From positions 1-50,093 of the forward strand of contig SVDY01000014.1 of NCBI GenBank assembly GCA_015057665.1: a stretch of DNA of 50,093 bases, read 5' to 3'. Each line of letters starts with the position of its first letter. Positions within the stretch are counted from its first letter, which is position 1. Both the position numbers and the translations under genes were made by a program. The notes under the pieces are model-generated. The model searched no databases. It saw only the letters and a list, made by a program, of their open reading frames with translations, and had not been told where the DNA came from. The stretch is from Lachnospiraceae bacterium. GTDB taxonomy: Bacteria; Bacillota; Clostridia; Lachnospirales; Lachnospiraceae. Below, one piece after another: positions 8,858 through 18,787 of this stretch.

Positions 8858-8887
8858 GCTCAATATACAGTATACTGAATATTGAGC
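8858..8887. promoter_or_regulatory. 30-bp palindromic operator candidate
   Basis: Half-sites GCTCAATAT (8858-8866) and ATATTGAGC (8879-8887) flank a self-complementary CAGTATACTG (8868-8877). Only one base pair of the whole 30 bp (8867/8878) breaks the symmetry. It lies just downstream of the predicted start site and upstream of the ribosome-binding site, the position of a repressor block. The YhfZ-type regulator at 12883 is the natural candidate to bind it (inference). Confidence 0.75.
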
Positions 8888-8914
8888 GAAAAATAATATA
8901 AGGAGGTATACTAT

Positions 8915-10228
8915 ATGCCAAAAGTTACTTATGATCCAATTATTTTTTGTCAGCGTGAATCACTGAACATGGAAGACTTTGTTGTTGCAACCTATCTTAC
9001 AACAACAAGAACAACAGATCCATTGTTACGTGCAGGTGCTATGGCTATCGAGCAGACAACAGGTACTTGGGCACGTGTGCCGGACGAAACAGACGAAGTA
9101 AGAAGAAACCATGTTGGCCGCATTATTTCTGTTTACAACGTTCCAAGTTATGAGCTTGGTGTTCCATCCGACGAACGTACTTTTATTGTACAGGTTGCTT
9201 ACCCATGGCGCAACTTCACTCCTTGTCTTCCAGAAATGTTATCTACTGTATATGGTAACATTGCGGAAGCAGAAAACTTAAAACTCTTAGATCTTGAATT
9301 CCCTAAGAGCTTTACAGAAGGATTTGCAGGACCTCAGTTCGGTGTAGAAGGTATCCGTAAACTTTGCGGAAACATGGATACACCACCGATTCTTGCAATG
9401 ATCAAACCTTGTACCGGTATTCCTATCGATGTGATCGAAAAACAGTTCTACAAACTTGCATGTGCCGGCATCGAGTACATCAAAGACGATGAATTAAATG
9501 CTGATGCACCACATGCACCTTTCTATGAAAGATTAGAAGCATGCTTACGCGCAAGTGACAGAGCGTACAGAGACACAGGACATCGTGCAATCTTCGTACC
9601 TAACATCACAGACAGACAGGACAAGATCTTTGAAAAAGCAAAAAGAGCAGTAGAAATGGGCGCTCAGGCACTCATGGTTAACGCACATGCAACTGGCTAC
9701 GGTGTATTAGGTGCATTGGCAGAAGACAAATCCATCAATGTTCCTCTTCTTTCTCACCCAGCATATTCCGGAACAATGTGCAACGGAACAGAAAGCGGAT
9801 TATCTTCCACATTAATCCACGGTAAATTTACACGTCTTGACGGTGCAGATATCTGTGTATACTACTTATCTTACGGCAAACTTCCGGTACTCCGCGACCG
9901 TTACATCCGTTCCGGTCAGTCTATGCTTTCCGAATTCCATGGCCTTAAGAGAACAATGCCATCTCCAGCAGCAGGCCTCCATCCAGGTCTTATTCCTCAG
10001 ATTATGAGCGATTTAGGTCCGGACATCATGATGGGTGCAGGTGCAGCAATGCATGCTCATCCAATGGGAATCGAAGGCGGCGTACAGGCTCTTCGTCAGG
10101 CAGCAGAAGCTTGGTTATCCGATACCCCTCTTGCAAAATATGCAGAAACACATAAAGAATTAAAAGCTTCTTTAGATGTTTGGGGCGAATACAACGCAGA
10201 AAAATCTATTTTTGAATTAACAAAATAA
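8915..10228 (+). CDS. RuBisCO-like protein (form IV-type)
   Basis: The 437-residue protein belongs to the RuBisCO large-subunit superfamily; GEAGGPQF-like and KDDE motifs place it there. By-eye alignment to plant RbcL shows retained residues: Lys164 (KPCTG; RbcL K175), carbamylation Lys190 with Asp192 and Glu193 (IKDDE; K201/D203/E204), His281 (H294) and Lys322 in loop 6 (YGKL; K334). Changed residues are Pro282 for R295, Val315 for H327, AAG for S379-G-G and GAA for the GGG phosphate loop. True carboxylase activity is therefore unlikely. Known RLPs catalyse enolisation, isomerisation or decarboxylation of sugar phosphates (methionine salvage; D-apiose pathways). The start is ATG 8915 with AAGGAGG. 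It leads an operon with an isomerase and a kinase. Confidence 0.93.
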   Translation: MPKVTYDPIIFCQRESLNMEDFVVATYLTTTRTTDPLLRAGAMAIEQTTGTWARVPDETDEVRRNHVGRIISVYNVPSYELGVPSDERTFIVQVAYPWRNFTPCLPEMLSTVYGNIAEAENLKLLDLEFPKSFTEGFAGPQFGVEGIRKLCGNMDTPPILAMIKPCTGIPIDVIEKQFYKLACAGIEYIKDDELNADAPHAPFYERLEACLRASDRAYRDTGHRAIFVPNITDRQDKIFEKAKRAVEMGAQALMVNAHATGYGVLGALAEDKSINVPLLSHPAYSGTMCNGTESGLSSTLIHGKFTRLDGADICVYYLSYGKLPVLRDRYIRSGQSMLSEFHGLKRTMPSPAAGLHPGLIPQIMSDLGPDIMMGAGAAMHAHPMGIEGGVQALRQAAEAWLSDTPLAKYAETHKELKASLDVWGEYNAEKSIFELTK

Positions 10229-10272
10229 TGTATTATCTTCTTATAAGATAAAATAGTACGTTAAGTACCTCG

Positions 10273-10318
10273 AAAGCAGAAGTGATTGGTGGAAAGATCT
10301 TCTGATTACTTCTGCTTT
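10273..10318 (+). promoter_or_regulatory. Intercistronic hairpin after the RLP gene
   Basis: AAAGCAGAAGT (10273-10283) pairs with ACTTCTGCTTT (10308-10318). A smaller stem lies near 10233-10250. The tail has only three T, so this looks more like a processing, stabiliser or partial-attenuation element than a full terminator. It could make the RLP mRNA more abundant than the downstream genes. Confidence 0.6.
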
Positions 10319-10341
10319 ATCAAAATCTGGGAGGTGACATT

Positions 10342-11172
10342 ATGATTCATTCTGTAGCTATTTCAGAAATGGTCGGAACCAATTATTATTCTCCGTTAAA
10401 AGGCAATCTTAAGGAATGCATGAAACAGGCAGCAGAACTTGGATTTGACGGTGTGGAATTACACGTAAGAAGTCCGAAGCTTGATTATGCGGAACTTGCC
10501 GATTATGCTGCAAGTTTAAACTTAAAGATTACTACTATCGGAACAGGAATGGCTTGTCATTATGATGGACATTATATGACAAACCCAAATTATATTGCAA
10601 GACAGGCGGCAATCGACTGCTTAAATCAGTTCATGGAAGCGGGCAAAGCAAGCGGCGGCGCTGCTATCATGTTCTGTTTGATGAAAGGACCGTTACCGGA
10701 TCCTAAACTTCGGGAATTCTATAAAGACATGTTATATGAATCCCTGCTTCCTGTCGTTGATACAGCGGAAAGACTGGGCGTAGACCTTACCATTGAGGCT
10801 GCCAACCGTTTCCAGTCTTCTTATCTCTGGTCAACAGAGGAAACTCTGGATTTTGTAAATCGTTTCAAATCCGACAGAGTTACCATTCATCTGGATTCTT
10901 TCCATATGAATATTGAAGATCCTAATTTCTATGAAAGTATTGTAAAATGCGGAAAGAAACTGGGACATTTCCATTTTTCCGATAACGACCGCTGTTATCC
11001 GGGACATGGACATATTGATTTTAAAGAGATTCTTCTTGCACTTAAAGAAATCGGTTATATGAAAAATGGTGTGGGTGCTTATGAGTATGATTCCATTCCG
11101 AACTGTCTTGAATCAGCTAAGTTAGGACTTGCACACATTAAAAAGCTTGAGAAAGAACTTGGGCTTAAGTAA
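10342..11172 (+). CDS. Sugar isomerase/epimerase of the xylose-isomerase-like TIM-barrel family
   Basis: The 276-residue protein is a TIM-barrel of the AP-endonuclease-2/xylose-isomerase-like family, which includes sugar 3-epimerases, isomerases and some decarboxylases. The expected metal ligands can be seen: Glu152 (LTIEAANR), Asp185 (IHLDSFHMN), His211 (HFHFSDND) and the final Glu (AYEYDS, about 248). The ATG at 10342 has a GGGAGGTG ribosome-binding site. The kinase gene starts 15 bp later. Isomerase plus FGGY kinase resembles the non-oxidative D-apiose pathway (isomerase, then apulose kinase) described with RLP pathways; the true substrate here is unknown. Confidence 0.88.
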   Translation: MIHSVAISEMVGTNYYSPLKGNLKECMKQAAELGFDGVELHVRSPKLDYAELADYAASLNLKITTIGTGMACHYDGHYMTNPNYIARQAAIDCLNQFMEAGKASGGAAIMFCLMKGPLPDPKLREFYKDMLYESLLPVVDTAERLGVDLTIEAANRFQSSYLWSTEETLDFVNRFKSDRVTIHLDSFHMNIEDPNFYESIVKCGKKLGHFHFSDNDRCYPGHGHIDFKEILLALKEIGYMKNGVGAYEYDSIPNCLESAKLGLAHIKKLEKELGLK

Positions 11173-11187
11173 ATAAGGAGGTATTTT

Positions 11188-12750
11188 ATGGCAAAATACG
11201 TAGCGGGTATTGATGCTGGTACAACCGGCACAAAAGTTATGATTTTTACATTAGACGGAAATCCTGTGAGCCATGCTTATCGTGAATATCCTTGTACTTA
11301 TCCAAATGTTGGATGGGTAGAACAGGATGTATGGAATCTTTGGAAGGCTCTTTGTGAAGCATCCAAAGAAGCAATCGGCAAAGCAGGAATTGACCCTGCA
11401 GAGATTGGATCCGTAGCGATTTCTTCTCAGCGTGGTACATTCTTTGGTATCGACAAGAACTGGAATCCACTTCACGATTCCATCGTATGGAGTGACAACC
11501 GTGCAGCCAGTGAAGTAGACTGGATTGCAAATACAATCGGTTCCGAACGTTATCATAGCATTTCCGGTGCTGCAGTTACCTCTTTATGGGCTTATGCAAA
11601 ATTCAAATGGGTTCGCGACAACCGTCCAGACTTATATGAAAAAGCATGGAAATTTGTAAATGGTCAGGAATGGCTTTTACATCAGCTTGGTTCTGAAGAA
11701 ATGTTCACAGATCCATCTTCCCTTGCCCTCCATGGTATGATGGATGTTGCTACCCTTGACTGGTCTGATGAACTCTTAAAAGCAATTGATTTTGACAGAG
11801 ACAAACTTCCTGAGATCAAACCTCCTGCACGCCAGGTTGGTGTAATTTCTAAAGCGGCATCTGAAGCAACCGGTTTTGCAGTTGGTATGCCTATCTGCGT
11901 AGGCGGCGGTGACCAGCAGTGTGCAGCCGTTGGTGCAGGTGTTATCAAAGAAGGTCTTGCTGAAATCACAATCGGAACTTCTTCCGTAATGGTAGCAGCA
12001 GTAGATAAAGTATATGACGACCCAACACACGAAGTATTATTCTCCGGTCATGCAAATCCTGGCAAGTTTGATATGGAAGGTATCTCTTACGCATCCGGTG
12101 CTACCCTTAAATGGTTCAGAGATACATTTGGTGCAACAGAAAAAGCAGTAGCAGCTGCATCCGGACAGGATGTGTACACAATTCTTTGTGACATGGTAGC
12201 AGCTCAGGCTCCTGCAGGAAGCAAAGGCGTATTCTTCATGCCATTCTTTGCAGGTCAGGTAACTCCTTACTTCTGTGACACAGCAAAAGGCGGATATTTC
12301 GGACTTGATGCAACAGCTGACCGTTCCTGCATGGCACGTGCCGTATTAGAGGGTGTTGCATACGAAATGCGTATGTCTATTGAATGTATGCAGAGAGTAT
12401 TAGGACGACCATTTGACACAATCCGTCTCTCTGGCGGCGGATCCAAATCTCCTCTGTGGAGACAGATTCAGGCAGACATCTACGGTTGTCCGGTAGAAAT
12501 GCTTAAAGTTGCTGACTGTGGTCTTGTTGGTGCAGCAGCCCTTGGTGCAGCAGGCGCTGGTATCTTCTCTAATTTAGACGAAGCAGTAGGCGCATTAGTA
12601 CAGCCTCACGGTATTATCGAACCTATCGCTAAAAATAAAGCGGTATACGACGATTGTTTCGAACTGTTCAATGATACATTCTTAGCATTGAGAGATGCGA
12701 AGATCTATGAAAAAATGAACAAAGTATCTTTGAAACATTTCAGCAAATAA
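11188..12750 (+). CDS. FGGY-family carbohydrate kinase (xylulokinase-like)
   Basis: The 520-residue protein phosphorylates a sugar or polyol with ATP. It has the N-terminal nucleotide-binding motif GIDAGTTGTKVMIF, the substrate-contact segments ISSQRG and WSDNRA (about 78-106), the catalytic-base region GGGDQQCAAVG (Asp about 242) and the C-terminal ATP-binding stretch LSGGGSKSPLWRQIQADIYG. Size and order fit xylulokinase and D-apulose kinase relatives. It is the last gene of the RLP operon: a terminator follows at 12770. The product is likely a ketose phosphate, the usual kind of RLP substrate (inference). Confidence 0.92.
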   Translation: MAKYVAGIDAGTTGTKVMIFTLDGNPVSHAYREYPCTYPNVGWVEQDVWNLWKALCEASKEAIGKAGIDPAEIGSVAISSQRGTFFGIDKNWNPLHDSIVWSDNRAASEVDWIANTIGSERYHSISGAAVTSLWAYAKFKWVRDNRPDLYEKAWKFVNGQEWLLHQLGSEEMFTDPSSLALHGMMDVATLDWSDELLKAIDFDRDKLPEIKPPARQVGVISKAASEATGFAVGMPICVGGGDQQCAAVGAGVIKEGLAEITIGTSSVMVAAVDKVYDDPTHEVLFSGHANPGKFDMEGISYASGATLKWFRDTFGATEKAVAAASGQDVYTILCDMVAAQAPAGSKGVFFMPFFAGQVTPYFCDTAKGGYFGLDATADRSCMARAVLEGVAYEMRMSIECMQRVLGRPFDTIRLSGGGSKSPLWRQIQADIYGCPVEMLKVADCGLVGAAALGAAGAGIFSNLDEAVGALVQPHGIIEPIAKNKAVYDDCFELFNDTFLALRDAKIYEKMNKVSLKHFSK

Positions 12751-12769
12751 AGAGTGAATAATTATATTG

Positions 12770-12799
12770 CGGTGTGTCTTTCGGGGCACACCGTTTTCC
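12770..12799 (+). terminator. Intrinsic terminator of the RLP operon
   Basis: CGGTGTG at 12770 pairs with CACACCG ending at 12793, with TTTTCC following. Confidence 0.85.
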
Positions 12800-12882
12800 T
12801 TTGTCTGGAAAGGTTTTCTTGCTGAATCAGTAAAAATATGCTAAAGTTAAACTATCATCCAAAAGGAAGGTATTTACATTTT

Positions 12883-13809
12883 ATGAAAGCAATATTTTTA
12901 AATAAACAGGGTGAAGTTGCCGTAAGAATTGCAGCCATGCTCTCGGAGCTGGAAGTAGGAGAACGAATTCCCAATATCAGCGATTTGTCAGGAAAACTGA
13001 GCGTAGGAGCGGGAACTGTACAAACTGCTTTAAAGATGTTGGAAACAGAGGGCGCGATTAAGTTACAGACAAGAGGGCACCAGGGAACAACATTGGAATA
13101 TATTGACAGAATTTTATTATATCGTCTGACAGAACAGCCATGGATTGCAGGTTCTATGCCGTTACCATATACAACACGTCTGGAGGGACTTGCAACTGCC
13201 TTTTACAAACAATTCGAATCCGTAGCAATTCCATTCAACATTCAGTATATGCGAGGCGGAAAAGCAAGGCTGGAAAAACTTGCATCTGGTGCATTTAATT
13301 TTGCAATCTGCTCCAAGAGATCCGCAATTATGGCCAAGGAGGATTATCCGAATCTTGAAATTCTCATTGAATTTGATACCCATTCTTACATTGATGAACC
13401 GGCAGTTGTTTTCGCCCACGAAGAAGACAGAGAGATTCATGACGGAATGAAGATAGGAATCGATGAGTATTCTTATGACCACGTATATCTGAATGAGAGA
13501 GTATGTCAGGGCAAAGATGTAACTTTTGTACCGTTAAAATATTCTGAACTTTCCGAGAAACTGAATAAAGGTGAGATCGATGCCAGTTTGTGGAATCTGG
13601 ACGAATTAAAAGAAAAATTCATCCTGAAAAATGTGCATAAGTTGGGTGATGCCATTGTAAAAGAGATGGAAGATGCTTGTACAGCAGTCCTTGTTGTAAG
13701 AAATGATGATAAGAAATTACAGCTTCTGATGAAAGATATTCTGGATATAGATGAGATTCATCAGATTCAGGGAAAAGTACTGGAGAAGGAAATTCTTCCG
13801 GCGTATTAA
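12883..13809 (+). CDS. YhfZ-family GntR-like transcriptional regulator
   Basis: The 308-residue protein resembles E. coli YhfZ along its length: an N-terminal winged helix (about 1-75, ISDLSGKLSVGAGTVQTALKM...GAIKL) and a C-terminal YhfZ_C ligand-binding domain that opens with SMPLPYTTRLEGLA. The domain has the look of a substrate-binding fold that senses a small molecule. An in-frame ATG at 12838 is possible, but alignment with YhfZ and the GGAAGG upstream favour ATG 12883. It is transcribed in the same direction as the RLP operon but after a terminator. It probably controls that operon through the palindrome at 8858 (inference). Confidence 0.87.
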   Translation: MKAIFLNKQGEVAVRIAAMLSELEVGERIPNISDLSGKLSVGAGTVQTALKMLETEGAIKLQTRGHQGTTLEYIDRILLYRLTEQPWIAGSMPLPYTTRLEGLATAFYKQFESVAIPFNIQYMRGGKARLEKLASGAFNFAICSKRSAIMAKEDYPNLEILIEFDTHSYIDEPAVVFAHEEDREIHDGMKIGIDEYSYDHVYLNERVCQGKDVTFVPLKYSELSEKLNKGEIDASLWNLDELKEKFILKNVHKLGDAIVKEMEDACTAVLVVRNDDKKLQLLMKDILDIDEIHQIQGKVLEKEILPAY

Positions 13810-13823
13810 AAATAGTTTTATTG

Positions 13824-13851
13824 GGACATTGGGGAAATCCAATGTCCTTTT
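13824..13851 (+). terminator. Intrinsic terminator after the regulator gene
   Basis: A perfect 9-bp stem, GGACATTGG (13824-13832) with CCAATGTCC (13839-13847), is followed by TTTT. Confidence 0.85.
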
Positions 13852-13854
13852 CTA

Positions 13855-13883
13855 TTGACACCCCTTTTGTAAAATTATATAAT
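13855..13883 (+). promoter_or_regulatory. Promoter of the HAD-LUD-groESL operon
   Basis: TTGACA (13855-13860) and TATAAT (13878-13883) are spaced 17 bp apart, a consensus SigA promoter. No CIRCE inverted repeat (TTAGCACTC-N9-GAGTGCTAA) is present here or before groES. Confidence 0.85.
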
Positions 13884-13929
13884 AAATTCAAAATACAGAA
13901 TTTTGTATATTGTAGAATGGAGTGAGTAA

Positions 13930-14559
13930 ATGAAATATAAACACATTGTTTTTGACGTGGATGGGACTTTGCTTGACACAGCAGAAACATCTCTCAGATG
14001 TCTCCAGAGAGTTTTCGTAGAAGTACTGGGCGTGGAATATCCAATGGAAGAGTTAAGACCTTTATTTGGAATCCCATGTGCTGAAATAGCCGAAATGTAT
14101 AATTGTCCCGACGTGGAATACACGGTTAAGACCTGGCAGAGATATGATCATGAGGCAAAAAGTTCAGTTTTACTTTTTGACGGAATTCGTGAGGTGCTTG
14201 ATAAACTGTATGACACAGATTTCGTATTAGGCGTTGTAACATCCAGAAGCAGACCGGAGGTGGAGCAGCAGATGCCAATGTTTAAGCTGGATAAGTATTT
14301 TAAAATATCTATTTGCTCCGATGATACAGACAGAAGAAAGCCATACCCGGATCCTCTTTTTAAATATTTGGAACTTACAGGAGCCAGTGCAGACGAAGTC
14401 TTATACATAGGCGACAGTAGGCATGACATGGAGTGTGCAAAAGCGGCAGGAATTGACGGCGCACTGGCCGGATGGGGTTCCATGACCCTTGAAATAGAGG
14501 AAGCGGCATATGTGTTTGCCAAACCGGAAGAGATTCTTACATTTTTGGAGGTGGAATGA
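13930..14559 (+). CDS. HAD-superfamily phosphatase (phosphoglycolate phosphatase/PpaX-like)
   Basis: The 209-residue HAD hydrolase carries motif I DVDGTLLDT (Asp nucleophile near residue 10), motif II TSRSRPE, the lysine of motif III (RRKPYPDPLF) and motif IV YIGDSRHDMECA, with an alpha-helical cap between I and II. Such enzymes dephosphorylate small phosphate esters. Its ATG follows GGAGTGAG. It heads a four-gene operon and overlaps the LUD gene by four bases. In other organisms phosphoglycolate phosphatase serves RuBisCO, but no such link can be claimed here. Confidence 0.87.
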   Translation: MKYKHIVFDVDGTLLDTAETSLRCLQRVFVEVLGVEYPMEELRPLFGIPCAEIAEMYNCPDVEYTVKTWQRYDHEAKSSVLLFDGIREVLDKLYDTDFVLGVVTSRSRPEVEQQMPMFKLDKYFKISICSDDTDRRKPYPDPLFKYLELTGASADEVLYIGDSRHDMECAKAAGIDGALAGWGSMTLEIEEAAYVFAKPEEILTFLEVE

Positions 14560-15191
14560 TGCCAAAGAAAATATATTATGAAAATGCAGCAAAAACCATT
14601 ATAAAAAACCTGGAAAAACGCCAGATGAAAGGCTTTTATGTAGAAGATTCGAAAAAAGCTCTTGAAAAAGTACTGGAGTTAGTTCCGGAGAATGCAAGTG
14701 TAGGATGGGGTGGTTCTTCAACACTGAAAGATACGGGCATTTTACAGGCAATGAATGATGGACCATACATAGTATATGATCGAAAAAAAGCGTCTACAAA
14801 AGAAGAACAAAAAGACATTTACAGTAAAATTTGCGGATGTGATTACTATTTTACAAGTACCAATGCAATCACCCTGGATGGGGAACTGGTGAATATCGAC
14901 TGTACAGGCAATCGCGTAGCTTTTCTTTGTTTTGGACCGGAGAATGTAATCGTGGTAACAGGAATGAACAAAGTGGTAACAGATGTAGCGGCGGGCATTG
15001 AACGAACAAAGAATTTTGCAGCTCCGCCAAATGCAGTACGACTGAAACGTAATACGCCATGTGCTGTTACAGGACGATGCGGGGAATGCAAATCACCGGA
15101 CTGCCTTTGTGCACAGACTGTTGTAACATCATTTTCACCAGCGCCGGGAAGAATCACAGTGATCTTAGTCGGAGAAGAATTAGGATATTAG
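14556..15191 (+). CDS. LUD-domain protein (LutC/YkgG-like)
   Basis: The 211-residue protein has the LUD fold of the lactate-utilisation proteins LutB/LutC; the motif VGWGGSSTLKDTGI near residue 48 is typical. It overlaps the HAD gene (ATGA) and ends 12 bp before groES. No LutA or LutB partners are present, so lactate oxidation is not indicated. Stand-alone LUD proteins of this length are common in Clostridia and mostly uncharacterised. The C-terminal part has several cysteines (CGECKSPDCLC), which might bind a metal or be redox-active. Confidence 0.8.
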   Translation: MMPKKIYYENAAKTIIKNLEKRQMKGFYVEDSKKALEKVLELVPENASVGWGGSSTLKDTGILQAMNDGPYIVYDRKKASTKEEQKDIYSKICGCDYYFTSTNAITLDGELVNIDCTGNRVAFLCFGPENVIVVTGMNKVVTDVAAGIERTKNFAAPPNAVRLKRNTPCAVTGRCGECKSPDCLCAQTVVTSFSPAPGRITVILVGEELGY

Positions 15192-15203
15192 GAGGAAAAG
15201 AAG

Positions 15204-17117
<1,914 letters not shown>

Positions 17118-17200
17118 AGAAGACGTAATTGTCAAGTATAGTTCTTCACAATAAGCGATAGACTTTGTTTTTGACTTTATCTGTGTGAGGAAAATAAACA

Positions 17201-17248
17201 GCAGCATTATCAGAATGTAAGACAAGCATTCAGATAGTGCTGCCTTTT
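17201..17248 (+). terminator. Intrinsic terminator of the groESL operon
   Basis: GCAGCATTATC pairs with GATAGTGCTGC through a long stem that also joins GAATG/CATTC; TTTTT follows at 17244. Confidence 0.85.
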
Positions 17249-17327
17249 TGCGCAGAATTCCCCTGTCATTATAATAATTGTCTTATGTTATGAATCAAAT
17301 ATTGCCCGAATAGGCATAAAAAGAATT

Positions 17328-18212
17328 TTAGATTATAAAATGGACTTTGTCGATAAATTGCTCAATAGAATCTGCAGAAACTGCAAGCTCGAGCCAATGA
17401 TCTAATATCTGGAGATTAGTTTCGTTCATAATGTAATTTGATAATTCTTCTGATAAAAATCCTTTTCTGGCAAGAAAAAAGAGAATAGATTCAGCTTTAC
17501 CCTCAGCCTTACCCTTAGTCCTGCCTTCTGCTTCACTTATTTGCCGTTCTCTTTCTAATAATTCTTCTAACAACATAAATCTTTTCCCCATCTCTCTGTC
17601 ACGTTTGATGGCATCGACGGAAAATTGAAGCTGTTTGACGTAGGGATCATGATAATCTTTATGACTGTCTTCTAAGTCAGCACCTATATACTTTAAAAGA
17701 ACCTTTAAATCTGTAGAAATCTCTTCGTCATTCGTGCCTTTAGTATTAAGAAAGATTGTCTAGCTGCCATCCTGCAAATGAACATCTTCATCTTCAATAC
17801 AGATGTTGCGGAATACATATCGGTATTTACCGGCATGGAAAGGATCATAATCGCAAATGAAGATTACATAGGCGTCTGGAAGATGTTCATAAGACGAACC
17901 CGCAAGTAAAAGTTCCATATCGATCTGGCTGTGATAGTAACGGGAACGCTTACCAGGACTAGGTTCGCGCAATACCTGCATCTCCACATTGAATCTACGA
18001 TTGAAATCGTCCTTTGCATAAACATCAAGTCTTACGCCTTTAAATTCAGGCCGATATACTATACTTTTCTCTTTATCCACTTCTATATTACCGATAGGAA
18101 TCTCAAGGATTCGTTCAAGCATTCCACGGCAGTTTGCTTCATCCAGCATTGCTGCTCCAAACATGAAATAGTTTTTGATTGTCTGTTCTTGTAATGTATT
18201 ACCCGTTGTCAT
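17328..18212 (-). pseudogene. Rpn/PD-(D/E)XK family nuclease, interrupted by an in-frame amber codon
   Basis: One reading frame of 295 codons runs from ATG 18212 to TAA 17328 and is broken only by TAG at 17760-17762 (codon 151). The protein reads through as an Rpn (transposase_31/PDDEXK_2) family member: NYFMFGAAMLDEANCRGMLE, the core VRLDVYAKDD...NVEMQ (nuclease Asp and Glu-x-Gln), SRYYHSQIDMELL, then after the stop TIFLNTKGTNDE and a coiled C-terminal tail with KGKAEGKAES. Rpn proteins promote RecA-independent recombination and are often multicopy. The single nonsense codon makes it a recent pseudogene, or a sequencing error. Confidence 0.88.
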
Positions 18213-18381
18213 TTCCTCCTTACAGCAGAGGAATTCTACTTATATGAATTATAACATTGGATAATATGTAATACAATGGGAAAAACTAAGAATATACAAA
18301 ATTTTACAAAAACAAATGCAAAGTCTTTCATAAGATATGTTATAATGAGTCTGCCATACAGAAATACAGAGGAGAAAAAAC

Positions 18382-18621
18382 ATGTTTTGGTGGATCATAG
18401 CAACATGTGCAGCATTAACGAGCCTTGTTATTTTGGGAAATATACCGGGTGCGTTTTTTTTGAAAAATGCAGATACGGGTATTATTAAAGTCATTTTAGG
18501 GTTCATCATCATTTACCTTTCCGTGGAGATGTATCTTAACGAAAAGAGAAAAATAGATAATAGAATGAGAAATCATTTAGTTTTGCGTGAGCACAGTCAT
18601 TTTTGTGAATTTGAGCTATGA
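18382..18621 (+). pseudogene. TauE/SafE-type sulfite exporter remnant
   Basis: A 79-codon frame starts at ATG 18382 with a good GAGGAG ribosome-binding site and an extended -10 box (TGTTATAAT) upstream. Residues 1-11 (MFWWIIATCAA) look like the N-terminus of a TauE/SafE permease, and residues 15-51 (LVILGNIPGAFFLKNADTG) look like the region that normally lies some 70 residues later. The usual 250-residue protein is thus reduced by an in-frame deletion and a lost 3' part. It could still make a small two-helix membrane peptide. The family match is from memory of related sequences. Confidence 0.6.
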
Positions 18622-18787
18622 GATTTTCAGGAACAAAATATCCCGCAAGACATCCTTCTGATGCAAAAAAGATGCTAATATTAAGTATTATTTATGTATC
18701 AGACGGGGGATGACTCTCGTTTCAAATGCGTAAAACATTAAGTGGTGAGTGAGACTTGAAAAATGAAAACAAGGAGAATACACGACA

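Noticed and set aside
8915..10228. Functional CO2-fixing RuBisCO
   Set aside because: Residues equivalent to R295, H327, S379 and the GGG phosphate loop are changed, and there is no phosphoribulokinase nearby.
13800..15203. CIRCE/HrcA control of groESL
   Set aside because: The region before the operon and before groES was read on both strands; no TTAGCACTC/GAGTGCTAA pair is present.
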